A DNA stretch of 33,763 bases. It comes from Holosporales bacterium. Lineage in GTDB: Bacteria > Pseudomonadota > Alphaproteobacteria > BNTO01. The notes below the pieces were generated by a model. It searched no databases. It had not been told where the DNA came from and was given only the letters and a program-made list of their open reading frames with translations. The translations under genes and the position numbers were made by a program. Numbering within the stretch: position 1 is the first letter of the stretch; each line of letters starts with the position of its first letter. Positions 1-11,400 of the stretch are shown one piece after another. Where the stretch lies: assembly GCA_031270515.1 (NCBI GenBank), contig JAISXM010000063.1, positions 1 to 33,763 on the forward strand, in the 5' to 3' direction.

Positions 1-1
1 T

Positions 2-2884
2 ACTGAACTTACAGCTCTTTGTAATGAAAAAAACGGTGATCTTGCTAGAATCAATGGTGCTCGTGATGCCCTCCAGCGGGATATTGAGGTCCTCCAGCGG
101 GATATTGAGGCCCGTCGGCGGGAGATTGATGACCTCCATAGGGAGCGTGATACGCTTAACGCTCGTTGTAATAAAAATGATGAGGATCTGGCTGCTCTCC
201 ATGGGCAGATTGCCGCCCTTACAGATCAGAGTACGGGGCTCCGTGGGGAGATTGCCGCCCGTCAGCGGGAGATTAGGGACCTCCAGGGAGAGCTTGACGC
301 TTGTCAGCAGAATATTGATGACCTTACAGATGAGAAGCTGAACTTCCAGGGGCAGATTGATGCTTACCAAAGTGAGCGTGCGGTCCTCCAGGGGCAGCTT
401 GCTGTCTTCCAGGATGAGAGTGCGGCCCTCCGGGCTGAGTTTGCTACCTGTAAGGATGAGCGTGATGCCCAGGTTGCAGAAAAAAATGCTGAGCGTGCTG
501 AATACCAGAGGCAGCTTGCGGCACTGATGGCTGACAATGAGGCTAAAATAGCTGAAAATGAGGCTAACATTGCTGATGTCGTGCGACTGCTTACTTCCCT
601 CCGAAAACAGAGTGATTATCTATCGGCAGAGAATGCTTTCTTGGGAGTTAATTGTACTAATAAAAATACGGAGTTGAAATCTCTTAAGTTGGAGTATGAT
701 AAAAGACAGCGCGAGCTTCGTGAACTTACAGTTCGTTGTAATCAAAAAGAAGCCGAGTTTACTGCTCTCCAAGCGGCGCATGCTGAACGCCAGCGAGATC
801 TTTATGATTTGCGTGTTGAAAGCCAGCGGGAGCTTGATGACCTGCGTGCTAAAAGCCAGCGGGAGCTTGATGACCTGCGTGTTGAAAGCCAGCGGGAGCG
901 CCGTGAACTTGCAAAAAAAAATGCCGAGTTGAGTACCCTTAAGGATGCGTATGATGAAAGACAGCGCGAGCTTAATGAACTTACAGCTTGTTATCAGCAC
1001 AATGAGGATAATCTTCGCTCCCTCCAGATACAGAATGATACTATATCGATGGATAAGGCGACATTGGCAGCTACTTGTGCTGAACGAAAGACTGAGTTGG
1101 ATGCTCTCCGTAGAGAACTTACAGAATTTACAGATCGTTGTCGTAATTATGATGCTAATCTTGCTGACCGCGAGAAGGAGAATACTGCCCTCAAGAGGGA
1201 GCGTGATGACTTCCGTAGTAGGCATGATGATCTCCAGGCCGAGTTGAGAGCCCGCCAGGCTGCGTATGATGAAAGCCAGCTGGAGCGTGGTGAACTGACA
1301 AATCGTTGTAATCAAAAAGAAGTCGAGTTGACTGCTCTCCAAGCGATGCATGCTGAACGCCAGCGAGAGCTTGATGAACTTACAGCTCGTTGTAATCAAC
1401 GTGAGGCTGATCTTGTTGACCGCGAGAAGGAGAATACTGCCCTCAAGAGGGAGCGTGATTCCTTCAAGAGTAGGTCTGATGCCCTCCAGGCCGAGTTGAG
1501 TGCCAGCCAGGCTGCGGATGATGAAAGCCTGCGCAAGCTTAGTGAATCTACTGCTACAACAAATCCTGAGTTGGCGAATCTTCGGCAGGAGCTTGCTGAC
1601 CTCCAGGGGAGGTTTGATATACTTGAGACTATTAGTGCTCAACGTGAAGCGGAAATTCGTGAACTCAAAACAGAGCGTGACAATCTTACATCTAGTTGCA
1701 CTCAAAAGGATGCTGAACTTGAGGTCCTAAATGGAAGGTCTGCTGCCCTCCAGCAGGAGCGTCGGGACTTCGAGCAGGAGCGTGCTGCATTTCGTATGGA
1801 GAGTCAGGGGTTCCTACGGCAGAGAGATACCCTCCTACAGCAGAATAAAACCCTCTTGCGGCAGATTTCTGATCTCACGCAGTATACAGGGGATCCTTTG
1901 ACAGGGTTAGGCGATTTCATGCAACAAACGGTATATGAGCGAACCAGAGCCAGCAGATTGCGTATGCCTTTTGTTGTATACGTTAAGTGTCTGCAATATA
2001 AAGCAATATTGAAAAATCTTGTGCTTCGGGCACTTTGTGGTTACGATCATAGACTCTATGTAATGAATAAAGGAGATAAAGTGGGGAGCTCAATTGAAAT
2101 GCCACAGCTGTACTATACGATTGCCGGAATTGCTGCCCGCGTTAAAAAGATCGACACTTCTGTTGTAGATGATTTTTCTCGGCTGTGTCTTTCCCATGAA
2201 ACGCGACCGTGGCACCATAATCCGTTTGGCGGACCTCCAAGTCGCGGCCTTCTTTTTACAAGTGATTCCCCTTCGCCGGGTTTCGGTATTGGAGCGCCAC
2301 GGCGGAACCCTCCTATTCCCAAAATTTCAGATGGCGAATATCTTGTTGTAGATTATTCACATGCACATGGTATCGATGGTGCACAATATCTGGAAGCATT
2401 ATCCAAAACCCATCGTTGTCTTGCAGCAATTGATAGAATAGGAGAGTGTGTATCAATGAATGCTATGCCAGGATATTTAGAACAAATCGCAACCGAGATA
2501 CGTCAGATTCTCGGGATTTTGCCAATAAGAGGGCTGGATAGGTATTTGGACGCGTCTGGTGCAGTTTTTATTGGTAGAAGCCTTGAGCTATCTATTGATT
2601 TTATAGGAGAGTTCAAATCATATATAACGAATAATAAGGGTATAGAGTTAAGTGCGTGGTTAGAATGTCTACCGTCGAGAGGTACTTCTACGACCACTGG
2701 TCCAAAAGCTGATCGATTTGAAATGATTGAAAATCGTATGCTTCGCTACGCGAAGTTGGATGACTCCGGAGGAACGTGGAACGTCAGCAACGACGAGTCA
2801 GATCGTAGTCCAAGAGATTTGAGTACGCAGCCTGATCCTGCTGCGGCTGCGGCCCACCAACCGGGAGGCGAGTCTCCTCAATAG
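2..2884 (+). CDS. Long coiled-coil protein, 5' end outside window
   Basis: The frame is open from base 2 to the TAG at 2884, giving 960 residues with no N terminus; the first in-frame ATG, at 527, is well inside the coiled coil and is not a credible start. The first 620 or so residues are charged, rich in E, R, Q, L and D, with heptad and 11-residue periodicity and a recurring Arg-Cys-Asn-Gln-Lys-Glu theme. Three 33-bp tandem units at 806-904 encode DLRVESQRELD-type repeats, and a larger segment is duplicated (about 1155-1275 and 1409-1527, both with DREKENTALKRERD). From about 1890 the protein becomes a globular domain of some 330 residues with no family I recognise, ending in an alanine- and proline-rich tail. 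It could be a structural, surface or effector protein. Function unknown. Confidence 0.85.
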   Translation, partial: TELTALCNEKNGDLARINGARDALQRDIEVLQRDIEARRREIDDLHRERDTLNARCNKNDEDLAALHGQIAALTDQSTGLRGEIAARQREIRDLQGELDACQQNIDDLTDEKLNFQGQIDAYQSERAVLQGQLAVFQDESAALRAEFATCKDERDAQVAEKNAERAEYQRQLAALMADNEAKIAENEANIADVVRLLTSLRKQSDYLSAENAFLGVNCTNKNTELKSLKLEYDKRQRELRELTVRCNQKEAEFTALQAAHAERQRDLYDLRVESQRELDDLRAKSQRELDDLRVESQRERRELAKKNAELSTLKDAYDERQRELNELTACYQHNEDNLRSLQIQNDTISMDKATLAATCAERKTELDALRRELTEFTDRCRNYDANLADREKENTALKRERDDFRSRHDDLQAELRARQAAYDESQLERGELTNRCNQKEVELTALQAMHAERQRELDELTARCNQREADLVDREKENTALKRERDSFKSRSDALQAELSASQAADDESLRKLSESTATTNPELANLRQELADLQGRFDILETISAQREAEIRELKTERDNLTSSCTQKDAELEVLNGRSAALQQERRDFEQERAAFRMESQGFLRQRDTLLQQNKTLLRQISDLTQYTGDPLTGLGDFMQQTVYERTRASRLRMPFVVYVKCLQYKAILKNLVLRALCGYDHRLYVMNKGDKVGSSIEMPQLYYTIAGIAARVKKIDTSVVDDFSRLCLSHETRPWHHNPFGGPPSRGLLFTSDSPSPGFGIGAPRRNPPIPKISDGEYLVVDYSHAHGIDGAQYLEALSKTHRCLAAIDRIGECVSMNAMPGYLEQIATEIRQILGILPIRGLDRYLDASGAVFIGRSLELSIDFIGEFKSYITNNKGIELSAWLECLPSRGTSTTTGPKADRFEMIENRMLRYAKLDDSGGTWNVSNDESDRSPRDLSTQPDPAAAAAHQPGGESPQ
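806..904 (+). repeat. Three 33-bp in-frame tandem repeats
   Basis: Units at 806-838, 839-871 and 872-904 are nearly identical and encode DLRVESQRELD, DLRAKSQRELD and DLRVESQRERR. The 11-residue period matches a hendecad coiled coil, so the array lengthens the rod without breaking its phase. Confidence 0.85.
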
Positions 2885-2936
2885 GCAGCGCCAGAAGAAT
2901 AGGAAGCGTAAACGACATTGTGATTTTCGTGAATTG

Positions 2937-2996
2937 AATAGGGTAGGCCGCATGGTGTTAACGCACATCCCATCTGGAAAGCTAGGCCTACCTATT
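2937..2996. other. Inverted repeat after the coiled-coil gene
   Basis: AATAGGGTAGGCC at 2937-2949 pairs with GGCCTACCTATT at 2985-2996, with one unpaired C and a loop of about 35 bases. No T-run follows, so it is not a typical intrinsic terminator. The remainder of 2885-3115 shows no gene; a weaker CTAAAAA/TTTTTAG pair lies at about 3063-3087. Confidence 0.4.
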
Positions 2997-3115
2997 ATCG
3001 CAAAAAGTTAACGCAACATTCACATAAGTTAAGAAAATCGCAGAAAACCCCTTTCAATTATTCTAAAAATGTCGGAACCTTTTTTAGGGGCTGAAAGTTT
3101 ATTGAATCGTGCCAC

Positions 3116-4075
3116 TTGAATTATCATACACCACTCAAGTATTTCGCATTATCGTGCCTGCTTGCCACGCAGGGCGCGTTTGCAAAAGTTGCGTTTTACG
3201 TTGGGGCATCTGCAGCCATGCACATTGTGAAGCCATGCATATATTGGACGAACATTGTGCGTCAACACTGGATGGAGCAAAACAAAGCTCGCACGGATGT
3301 GGCTGAAAGCAGCTGGAACATAAACGAAATGGCTCCAATGCCGGAGGTTCAGTTTATCCAGCAGGAGATTGAGACAACCGCCCCAGAGGTCGCGCTAATA
3401 AATCGGTACGTAAGTGGCATTGGAGGATTTTTGTTCTTTGGCGTAGGCAAAGTAACCGAAACAAGGTTTTACTGCGGAGGCGAATGTACGGTTGGCTTCA
3501 AAAACATAGAAGCCACCCGCAAAAACGAGAAAGGCGAGCTGCTGAACGCAGACGACACGTTTATCGTGTACATTGGGCACCAGCTGTTTGGAAAGGTTAC
3601 GTATACCCTGAACCTCAAGTACTACAAAACTTTTGAGGGCTCTGCAGGGTTAAAACTCGGATATTTTTTCACAAATAGACTGCTTGCATTCGTGAAACTG
3701 GGCTCATCTTTGCACAGAAACACATACAAGGAGCTGAACATTGATACCGCAAGCACCTTGGACGGACAGCGTTACGACGACGAAACCTTTCCACACCAGT
3801 GGGAAAAACACTACCTGGCAAGCGTAACACCGCTTCAGTACAAAAGCCCCAAATACACCCAGTATTATTCTTCGCTGAACTTGGGGTTGGGGTGCAACTT
3901 TTTTCTCACACGAAAGGCGTTCATATGCTTGGGATATGAGTACAAGATGGCCATTTCTTCAGATATTTGCTCTAAGCTGGATACAAGTATAGAAGACGAT
4001 GTATACAAAGCATATGGCTTGCGCTATCAAGACCGAGAACACTGTATTTCGCTTGGATTTGGGTTTTACGTATGA
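3116..4075 (+). CDS. Secreted protein, likely outer-membrane beta-barrel (first of a pair)
   Basis: This 319-residue protein starts at TTG 3116; the frame is closed upstream by TGA at 3092 and has no ATG at a suitable place, so the start is uncertain. Residues 1-23 form a Sec signal peptide with cleavage after AFA, and the mature protein opens with KVAFYVGAS. The rest alternates short hydrophobic and polar stretches with many aromatic and glycine residues (for example LNLGLGCNFF and LGFGFYV at the end), which fits an outer-membrane barrel, though the last residue is Val rather than the usual Phe. It overlaps the next gene by 4 bp (ATGA), which suggests translational coupling, and shares the FYVGA motif at the mature N terminus with it. 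I do not recognise a named family; an Omp25-type porin-like surface protein is the closest idea. Confidence 0.75.
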   Translation: MNYHTPLKYFALSCLLATQGAFAKVAFYVGASAAMHIVKPCIYWTNIVRQHWMEQNKARTDVAESSWNINEMAPMPEVQFIQQEIETTAPEVALINRYVSGIGGFLFFGVGKVTETRFYCGGECTVGFKNIEATRKNEKGELLNADDTFIVYIGHQLFGKVTYTLNLKYYKTFEGSAGLKLGYFFTNRLLAFVKLGSSLHRNTYKELNIDTASTLDGQRYDDETFPHQWEKHYLASVTPLQYKSPKYTQYYSSLNLGLGCNFFLTRKAFICLGYEYKMAISSDICSKLDTSIEDDVYKAYGLRYQDREHCISLGFGFYV

Positions 4076-5262
4076 ACAATTTGCTCTCTCAAATTTTCAC
4101 ACAATATAATAGGTTTGTTACGAGGTCGACTAGCCTTGTTGCGAAATGTAATAGGTTCGTTGCAGCTGCGTCAACTTCGCGCAAATCAACGGTCCGTAAC
4201 AACGCGTGCAACAAGCCCAATCGACTTGCCATGTTCGCGTGCTTAGTCGCAGCAGGGCTGCCTTCTTCTTTGGCTCACGCAAGAATTCAATTCTATGTTG
4301 GCGCAAATTTACAAAAAAACAATGTGCGCCATCAAATCACTTTTGCTACGGATTATTTGAGCCAATACGTATCAGATGTGTACATAAAAGCGCTCGACGC
4401 AACGTACGCCGACATGTTAGCTTTCGCGAAAAGTGGTGGGCTCACGTCGCTTAAATCTTCAACGCCGCGCGAATTGTTGCAAGCGTTAATGAATGACCAC
4501 CCCGCAGAATTCCATAAAACGCGCCCGTCCTCTGTGGCGTATTCGTTCACGGTTGGGGCGTTTGTTGCTAGGCATGAGAAGGTGCTGCTTGCGGTGGAGG
4601 CGTTTTGGGGGCGAGAGCGAATGTCGGAAGATGAGTCGTCCAAGATAACCATTGTATCTGGAGCCGCGCCAGATGCCATATTGAACACCGCGCCGTCAAA
4701 AGAGGGAGCTCGTACAGTCGTTGTGTTAAACCAAGACAGCAAACTTAATCCTACAGAGTATTCGCTGCGTCCGTATTCGTATTTGCACGGAAGCATCGAA
4801 ATTGGAAACGAACTGAAGGTTGAGCGCAACACTTATTGCGGCGCCCAACTCCGCCTCGGTTCAGTTGTTGCAGACAGGATGTACGCATACGCTGTGCTTG
4901 GGGCGGACGTAAGTAATGTGCACGTAAAAAGCACACATAAATGGTCTGATTTTCCTCAATTTGTCCTGTATACTTGTTCTCCAACGTATATAGGTGCAAA
5001 CATCATAAAATTTCTCAAATATACGTTGGATCCGTCGACGACGTCCTCCCAGGATTTGGCCTTTGACAAAAGCAAATACGTGGTAGGCATCGTTGGCGGG
5101 CTTGGTGGAGAGTTTTTTATGAGCAGAACCTTGTCTGTGCGGATGGACTTGACGTACTCGTACTTCCCTGACAAGCGCATCCCATCCACGAACAGCAAGG
5201 CGGAGCTGCAATACACCAGCACGAATTGGAGGCTCGGCGTGGGGGTGTGTTGGCGGTTTTAG
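4072..5262 (+). CDS. Secreted protein, likely outer-membrane beta-barrel (second of a pair)
   Basis: This 396-residue protein begins at ATG 4072, overlapping the previous stop by 4 bp. A typical signal peptide (AMFACLVAAGLPSSLAHA, cleavage before RIQFYVGAN) starts only near residue 53, so either the protein has an unusually long N-region or translation starts at the internal ATG 4231, which lacks a clear ribosome site. The extra N-terminal segment contains a duplicated NRFV theme. The mature start, QFYVGANL, matches the FYVGAS of the upstream gene, so the two are probably paralogues. The C terminus ends WRLGVGVCWRF, with a terminal Phe as in proteins inserted by the BAM complex. Inferred role: surface barrel of an intracellular bacterium. 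Ligand or pore function cannot be read from the sequence. Confidence 0.78.
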   Translation: MNNLLSQIFTQYNRFVTRSTSLVAKCNRFVAAASTSRKSTVRNNACNKPNRLAMFACLVAAGLPSSLAHARIQFYVGANLQKNNVRHQITFATDYLSQYVSDVYIKALDATYADMLAFAKSGGLTSLKSSTPRELLQALMNDHPAEFHKTRPSSVAYSFTVGAFVARHEKVLLAVEAFWGRERMSEDESSKITIVSGAAPDAILNTAPSKEGARTVVVLNQDSKLNPTEYSLRPYSYLHGSIEIGNELKVERNTYCGAQLRLGSVVADRMYAYAVLGADVSNVHVKSTHKWSDFPQFVLYTCSPTYIGANIIKFLKYTLDPSTTSSQDLAFDKSKYVVGIVGGLGGEFFMSRTLSVRMDLTYSYFPDKRIPSTNSKAELQYTSTNWRLGVGVCWRF

Positions 5263-5322
5263 TGCGAACACGGTCGGGACTGTGCTTTTTGCATGAACAA
5301 GCTCTTTGTTTTTATAAAAATG

Positions 5323-5391
5323 TCCAAACCTTATGGTTTCAGCCTGATGTTTCAAACCTAAGGTTTCAAACCTAAGGTTTCAAACCTAAGA
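5323..5391. repeat. 14-bp tandem repeats with palindromic junctions
   Basis: Three near-identical units of TTTCAAACCTAAGG lie at 5350-5363, 5364-5377 and 5378-5391 (last base A), preceded by two degraded units at 5323-5349. Each junction makes the palindrome AAACCTAAGGTTT, and the first unit contains AAACC-TTAT-GGTTT. The array sits between the converging genes ending at 5262 and 5406, so it could act as a two-way transcription stop; no long T-run is present. Confidence 0.75.
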
Positions 5392-5405
5392 GCCTTCTGA
5401 CGTCC

Positions 5406-8400
5406 TTACTCCACATCGGGCAAAAACGACACGACAACGGGATGGTTGATTTCGGCGTTTGGCAAAAGTTGTATCCCGCAAGTCAAAAGAGCGAGCCTCT
5501 CCAGCTCTTGCGACAAATACGCGTCTCTCTCGTTCACGCTTGCCAGCCATGCGCACTGATCTACGTCCGTGACTAGCGTCAGTTCATCAAGATCGTCGCG
5601 CGCGTCATCCAGCAATAATTGCTGATATTGCGCGCCAACCTGCTCCGAGATCGCAAAAATCGCCTCGGATATGTACTGTACGTCAATGCTAATCCGCTGG
5701 ATTGGGGCACTGGTTTGCCCTAATTTGTCAAAGCAGCTAACAAACGAAGGCGCCGCCTCTTCTATGCATCCGGCAAGCGTTCGCAGTAGGTCATGCGTGG
5801 CGCTTATTTGCGTCACGACCTGCTCGGCTACGTCAGCGCGCTCTTTGTGCGTTGGGGCGTCTGCGCTGGATGGGGCCGGAATGAACGACAGCGTCCCCAT
5901 TAATAGGCGCTCGTTTATGTCTCCCATGCAAGATGTAATCGCGTTTACGCGCTCGATCACGCTTGCGTCGTCGACTTGTTTGTCGACGTCTGTCCCTTGC
6001 ATTCCCGCGAGAATAGTCGCAAGCGCCGACCGAATTTGCGCCAACGCGGGGATCGCCCCGGTGATACACGCCCCCGTGGTGCTGGCCTGAAAAAACGCCG
6101 CCAGTTCACTCAGGACGATGTTTATGTTGGTAAATTGTTCCAGCAGTGTTGGCAAATATTCCGCAGCCATCAAATTGCTTATATCAATGCTGCAGCCGCC
6201 TTCACTTTGCACGCAAAATTTTGCACTAATATTAAGTAACGTATGCTCAATATCCTCCACCTCGTTCCCAAGCAAGCGAGTACACGTTAAATCTGAATTA
6301 AGCGAAAACGTAATCTCCTGAATCTGCTGGACTCTGTCCGCAAAAGCAAGCGCTGCACTCGCGAGTGGTATATCTGCGTACAAACACGGGGAACTTGACG
6401 TAAAATCGCTCATGTTACGGAAAATCGAAGCATATGAGCCCTGCAAAGATACAAGCTTAGACATCAACGGATGGCGGCACACATCAAGCTTGAAGTTTAA
6501 GGCGCGCGCTTGCTGCCACCAATTGTTGACGTAGCCTAGGCTTGCATCCAGCTGAGTGATTGCCTCTGCCAGTGACGGCGCACGCGTTCCTGTCCCAGAC
6601 AGCTCCAACACGCCGGAGACATCTGCGTTGCATTGCACCAATACACTTTGCAGCCGCTCCAAGTCCTCTTGAACGAGGAAATGCAAGCATGACGGCCCAC
6701 CGTCCTGTTTGTCGCGCATGTATTGGAATATTTGTGCTACTTGATCTGCGCATTGGGCCCAAATCCCCAGGAATGAATATATATATTCATTTGGTGTGAA
6801 TATATTTTCGCAGGGGACCTGGGTTATTACGGAAGAGAATGTGCTTAGTTGTAGAGCAATGTCCTTTATTTGCTCCGTCAGATTATGCGCACAATATGAC
6901 TTCATGCGCATGACGGTGTTGTGCACATTGGGGCAAATCTGCTGGGACAGAACGTGGCGAATTAAATTTAACCTATCCAGTATGTTGTATTTGTCCTCCC
7001 AGTGGGCAATCTGTTCGACCATAACGTCTCGCAATTTATCATACCCCGACGCAATGCTTTCCAATATAGGGATCAGCCAATTGCTGTGAAGAGGCTCCCC
7101 CATGTCGCTGTTGTCCCAATATTCTGCGATGTAATTTATGTGCGACAACACAGAGTCAAACGTGCCGACCACAGATGCGTCGTTATACACCACGTCCCGA
7201 GGTTCAGACTCCTCCTCGGGGACGTCGACGCCAAGTGTTGTGGTCAGGGCCTGCATGTGTCCACAATATCCGGTCAAGCTCGCGCATAAATCATCCAGAG
7301 CAGATACAATTGCTGAAATCGAATTATTAATTTTAAAGCACTCTACGGCGTGCTCTACATTTTGCACTATTACGGCAAAACCTTGTGAAATATTGTCCCA
7401 CACCGGTTGCATAGTTTGAGGCAAAATAAATAAGTTTGCAGGCACCATGTATAACGATGTCTTTTGTAATATTTGGGATAAATTGTCGAACTGATATGCC
7501 AATTGACACGCATAGCTGTTTGCAAGAAATTCCTTTATTGAAAAAATTGTACTCACAAGCTGCTGCATTCCGTTTACGAATACTTCTAGCTTTAGCTCGT
7601 CGTTATCACAACCGTCGCAATTCTTCAAGAAAACGATACCCTGCACTGTGTTGAATATCGCCAAAATAGAATCCGCAATACTCAAGAAATCAGAGACATT
7701 GGTTTCGTTGTACCTAATATATGACACTACTGGTAACCGCAAGTTTTGCGTAAAGTTATTCATCGCCGCCGTTAAATTATTCACAATCTCTGGCAATGAT
7801 AAGCACATTGCGTTGTACGGGAATTCGACAACCAGCGGCTCCACCTCTTTTCCGAGGGCGCGCACCGCAACGCCCATGGCACTCACTTGGGTGAGGATTT
7901 CTGCGATCTCGCTTTGGGCAGACAGGCTAATGCACGACTTCCGCGTCGCAATGTTGTGATTTGCTTTTTTTAGCAAAAGGGCTACGGCGCTCTGCAGGGC
8001 AGTGGCGACAGTTTTGATTTCCCCAAACGACGTATTTTCGAAGATCGCGACCAACTCCTCGTTTGTGTTGTGGGCAATACTTTGCGCGGCTTCTTCCACA
8101 ATAATGTACAGGCTTCGCAAGAACTCTACAATTTGTTCGCATCCTTCGCATGACTCTGTTGCCAAAAGGTTCCACATTAATACATCTAAGCGGTCAATAA
8201 ACGCTGTTACTTCGTCTATTTCTAATGGCGCGGACATTTTTTCAATGAATTCATTTATTTCGTCGGACAACGCCTTCGAATACGCCAGAAACACGCGCAC
8301 TTGCAATGAATTTATATTGTCCGCTGAGCTGAACGCGGAAATACATTCATCTAGTCGCCCAAAAAAACCAGAGTGTTCATCTGGCTCGCCTAATGACATG

Positions 8401-11400
8401 AGCGGCAAAAATGCAGGGAGATGCCTGTAACTTGTAGAGCAAAACAATTCATATACTTTACGCAAACTTGTGCCAACGCCATTTCTTTTAGATGAGCTAT
8501 AGTCAAACGTGAAGTTACTGTACCATGGCAATAAATGCTTCAACCAAGCGATAAGCGTGGAAAATATCGTATGGTACGACTTGTCTATAACGTCAGGCGA
8601 GCCAACGATGGTAAGAGAGATGACGCTTTGCCATTCTTCAACGGATGGCGTGTGTAACAATGCATTAAGGCGCGTTAATGTTTCGAAGAACGCTCGTTGG
8701 GATGCAACAGAGTCGTTATCATATGAACTTCCAATAAGTGCGCAATATTCGAAGTACCAGTGCGTAAGAATATTTTCGCGACTTAAGTTTTTGCATGATT
8801 CAACAAAAAACTCCGGTTGGGACATGATTTGAAGTACTTCGTTGTACAATCCCCACGCCGTAATATTGTCCAGTTCACTTGCGATTATAAAGTCGTTCGT
8901 GTCTCCGATTAACTTTGTTTCTTCATGGAATCCATTTAGGCTAGATACTTTTGCTTTTACCCTTTTCATTATACTTGTTGCGGACGTGTATTCTCCGGAA
9001 AAAGCAGAAATCCCTGCGGAAACAAGTTCGTATTTGTGCGCAGGTGTGTCAATGTCTAACGTCAGAATATCTGTGCATCTGCTTGCAATAAGCGCGTACA
9101 TCAGCAAGGTCGTCATCTCGTTGATATTACGCAGCGACTCCGCTGAATTCGCAGGTGATACAGTCGTAATACAATAGTACGTGCTATTTTTGCGCAGCTC
9201 TTCGGAGGACACGCATATTTGGTCAAAGCTGCTGCGCTGATGTTGGATTGTCGCGTTGACGTCGAACAGCGCTTTTACGAATTTACAAAAATTGTACTTA
9301 TATTGCTCATGCAATATGCGTTCTGAAAACAACTGCAGATACGTGATTTTTTGTTTGTAGCTTTGAATAAAATCATATAGATGCGGAATAACGGCGTATT
9401 CGTTTTCGTGCTCGATTAGATTTAAAATATTCGCAGGTGTAAACATCTTATCCGCAATGTTGTACAGTTCGGAATAAATCGTACGACATGTGTTCCACAT
9501 CGTTATTTCAGTTGTATCTTTTCCTGTTGTGTATCCCGTAATGCTGGTTATCGCAATACGGCTATTGCACGTCAACAAATCTTGCGACATAGTCAGCAGG
9601 CTGTTGGTGTCGCCTTTGATTAAATCAATGTACCTCATCAAATTGCTGTACGAAATTAAGTGGGACATATGGGGCAGGATCTCGTAAAAAAATCCGACCA
9701 TATTCATCAACAAATTTGCGCGCAACTGGTGCAGCTCAATATGTGCGCCAATTGTGGCCAGTATTGACCCATAATCATCAGGGAGGTCTTTAAAATTTAC
9801 ATTAACCGCCAAAAAATTATTTAAAATTTCACCAATGACTGTCTCTTCTTCATCAGGGCCACAATGAAGCGGCGAGATAAAAGCCGACAACGGTGCCAGG
9901 ATCGCCGCATGCAGGCACTTGTTGATTGCTCCAAAGCAGCTGTAATCCATGCTGAACACGCTGCCAACAACGTCGGCAATGCCTTTTAGCGAGTGCGTTG
10001 CGCGCATGTGGATTTCATATATAAACGACTGCAGCGAGTCTGGGCCGTAAATGAGGTGGACATACATTGGCGTAATATCAATGTCGGGCTCTGCTGTTGA
10101 TATATGGTGAATGAGCCGGCGAATTTTTGAAAAAATGTCGAATCCATCGATGTTGTCGCCGTCTGTGCCTATGTAGCCAAGCAATTCGGCGTTTTGCTCG
10201 TGCAACACCAAACGCACATCGCGCAGCTGCGGCATGATGATATCCGTCAAGCGCCCAAAGAAATCCTGCTTGATAATGCGTCGCGTTTCGGCTGCAATGA
10301 CGCTGGGCTCGGGGACGGGGTTTGTGAAGAGTTCGAGGATTGTATCTATGCAGAAATTGGGTAATCCTCCTATATCTAGGAACTCCGCAGGAATCAGTGT
10401 GTCTTTGAATGCATTGGTAAAGTAAAAGCAAGAACCCGGATCGCTTTTGCCAAATCCAAGCGCGCGTGCGAATGCGTCGAAATCGTGGCAATCGTGCAAC
10501 GTGTGGATCGCGCCAAACAACGAAGTGTTCTGGGTATCTCCTGGGATGCCGATTCGGGTGAGGTAGTGGTCAATCAAACTTTCGGGCAGCTGGTCTTTTG
10601 TGGCGTTAAACATATATTGGATTTCGCACAAGTTAGAGAAAAGCGAGAACGGCGCGCCATTGCTGCATCCAATCCACTGCTTTTTGTACAGGGATATAGG
10701 TGACGCATCCAGGGCCTCATACTCCGCGGCGACACATCCAAATATTGTGCGGTTTTCGCCTGTATTTGACGGCGTTCCTAGCGTTTCCATCAATAACTGA
10801 AACTTCTCGTCTATATAATAGTACCTTCGCTGCAAATCGTTGAACACAGTAAAGAAGGTCGGCGTTAGGCTTTGCTCTGTGTTGAAGGGCGAGCCCAGTG
10901 CGTCGATTATGCAGCGCGATAGTGATATTTCGTTTGATGACACTAGTTTATAGAAGTCAACATATTGGCTGGTGTTTCTTGGGTGTATTTTTTTTATTAG
11001 GCGCTCAAGTCGGTCTTCCAATTCGGATGCTACAGGGGCGGGCATTGCGGACTGCGTGTGTTTGAATTTTGCAAACAGCGGCGCATACGCAACGGGACTT
11101 GGGGGCGCCGTGTTATCCCCAACAAATACATCAAGGTATAATGGATGCAATAATTCGCATAGGTCGAACAGTATTGGGGCGCGTTCTTCGGGCGTGCCAC
11201 ATGCAAGTACATTTTCGAGTAATGCGCCGTATTTGCCTAAGAGTGCGCCGTCCATGTGCGGGAACGTTTCTTTTATTAATATATGCGTTTCCTTTAATAA
11301 CTCAATATCCAGGGGCGCTGTGTCAATTAACGTAGCTAACGCAACGGACTTAAATACTGGAAATGATTCGTAGATGATTTGGAACAACTCATATAGCATT

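Noticed and set aside
620..1705. A 361-codon open frame on the minus strand across the coiled-coil gene
   Set aside because: It is the mirror of a repetitive, charged plus-strand gene with strong codon bias; its product has no domain character.
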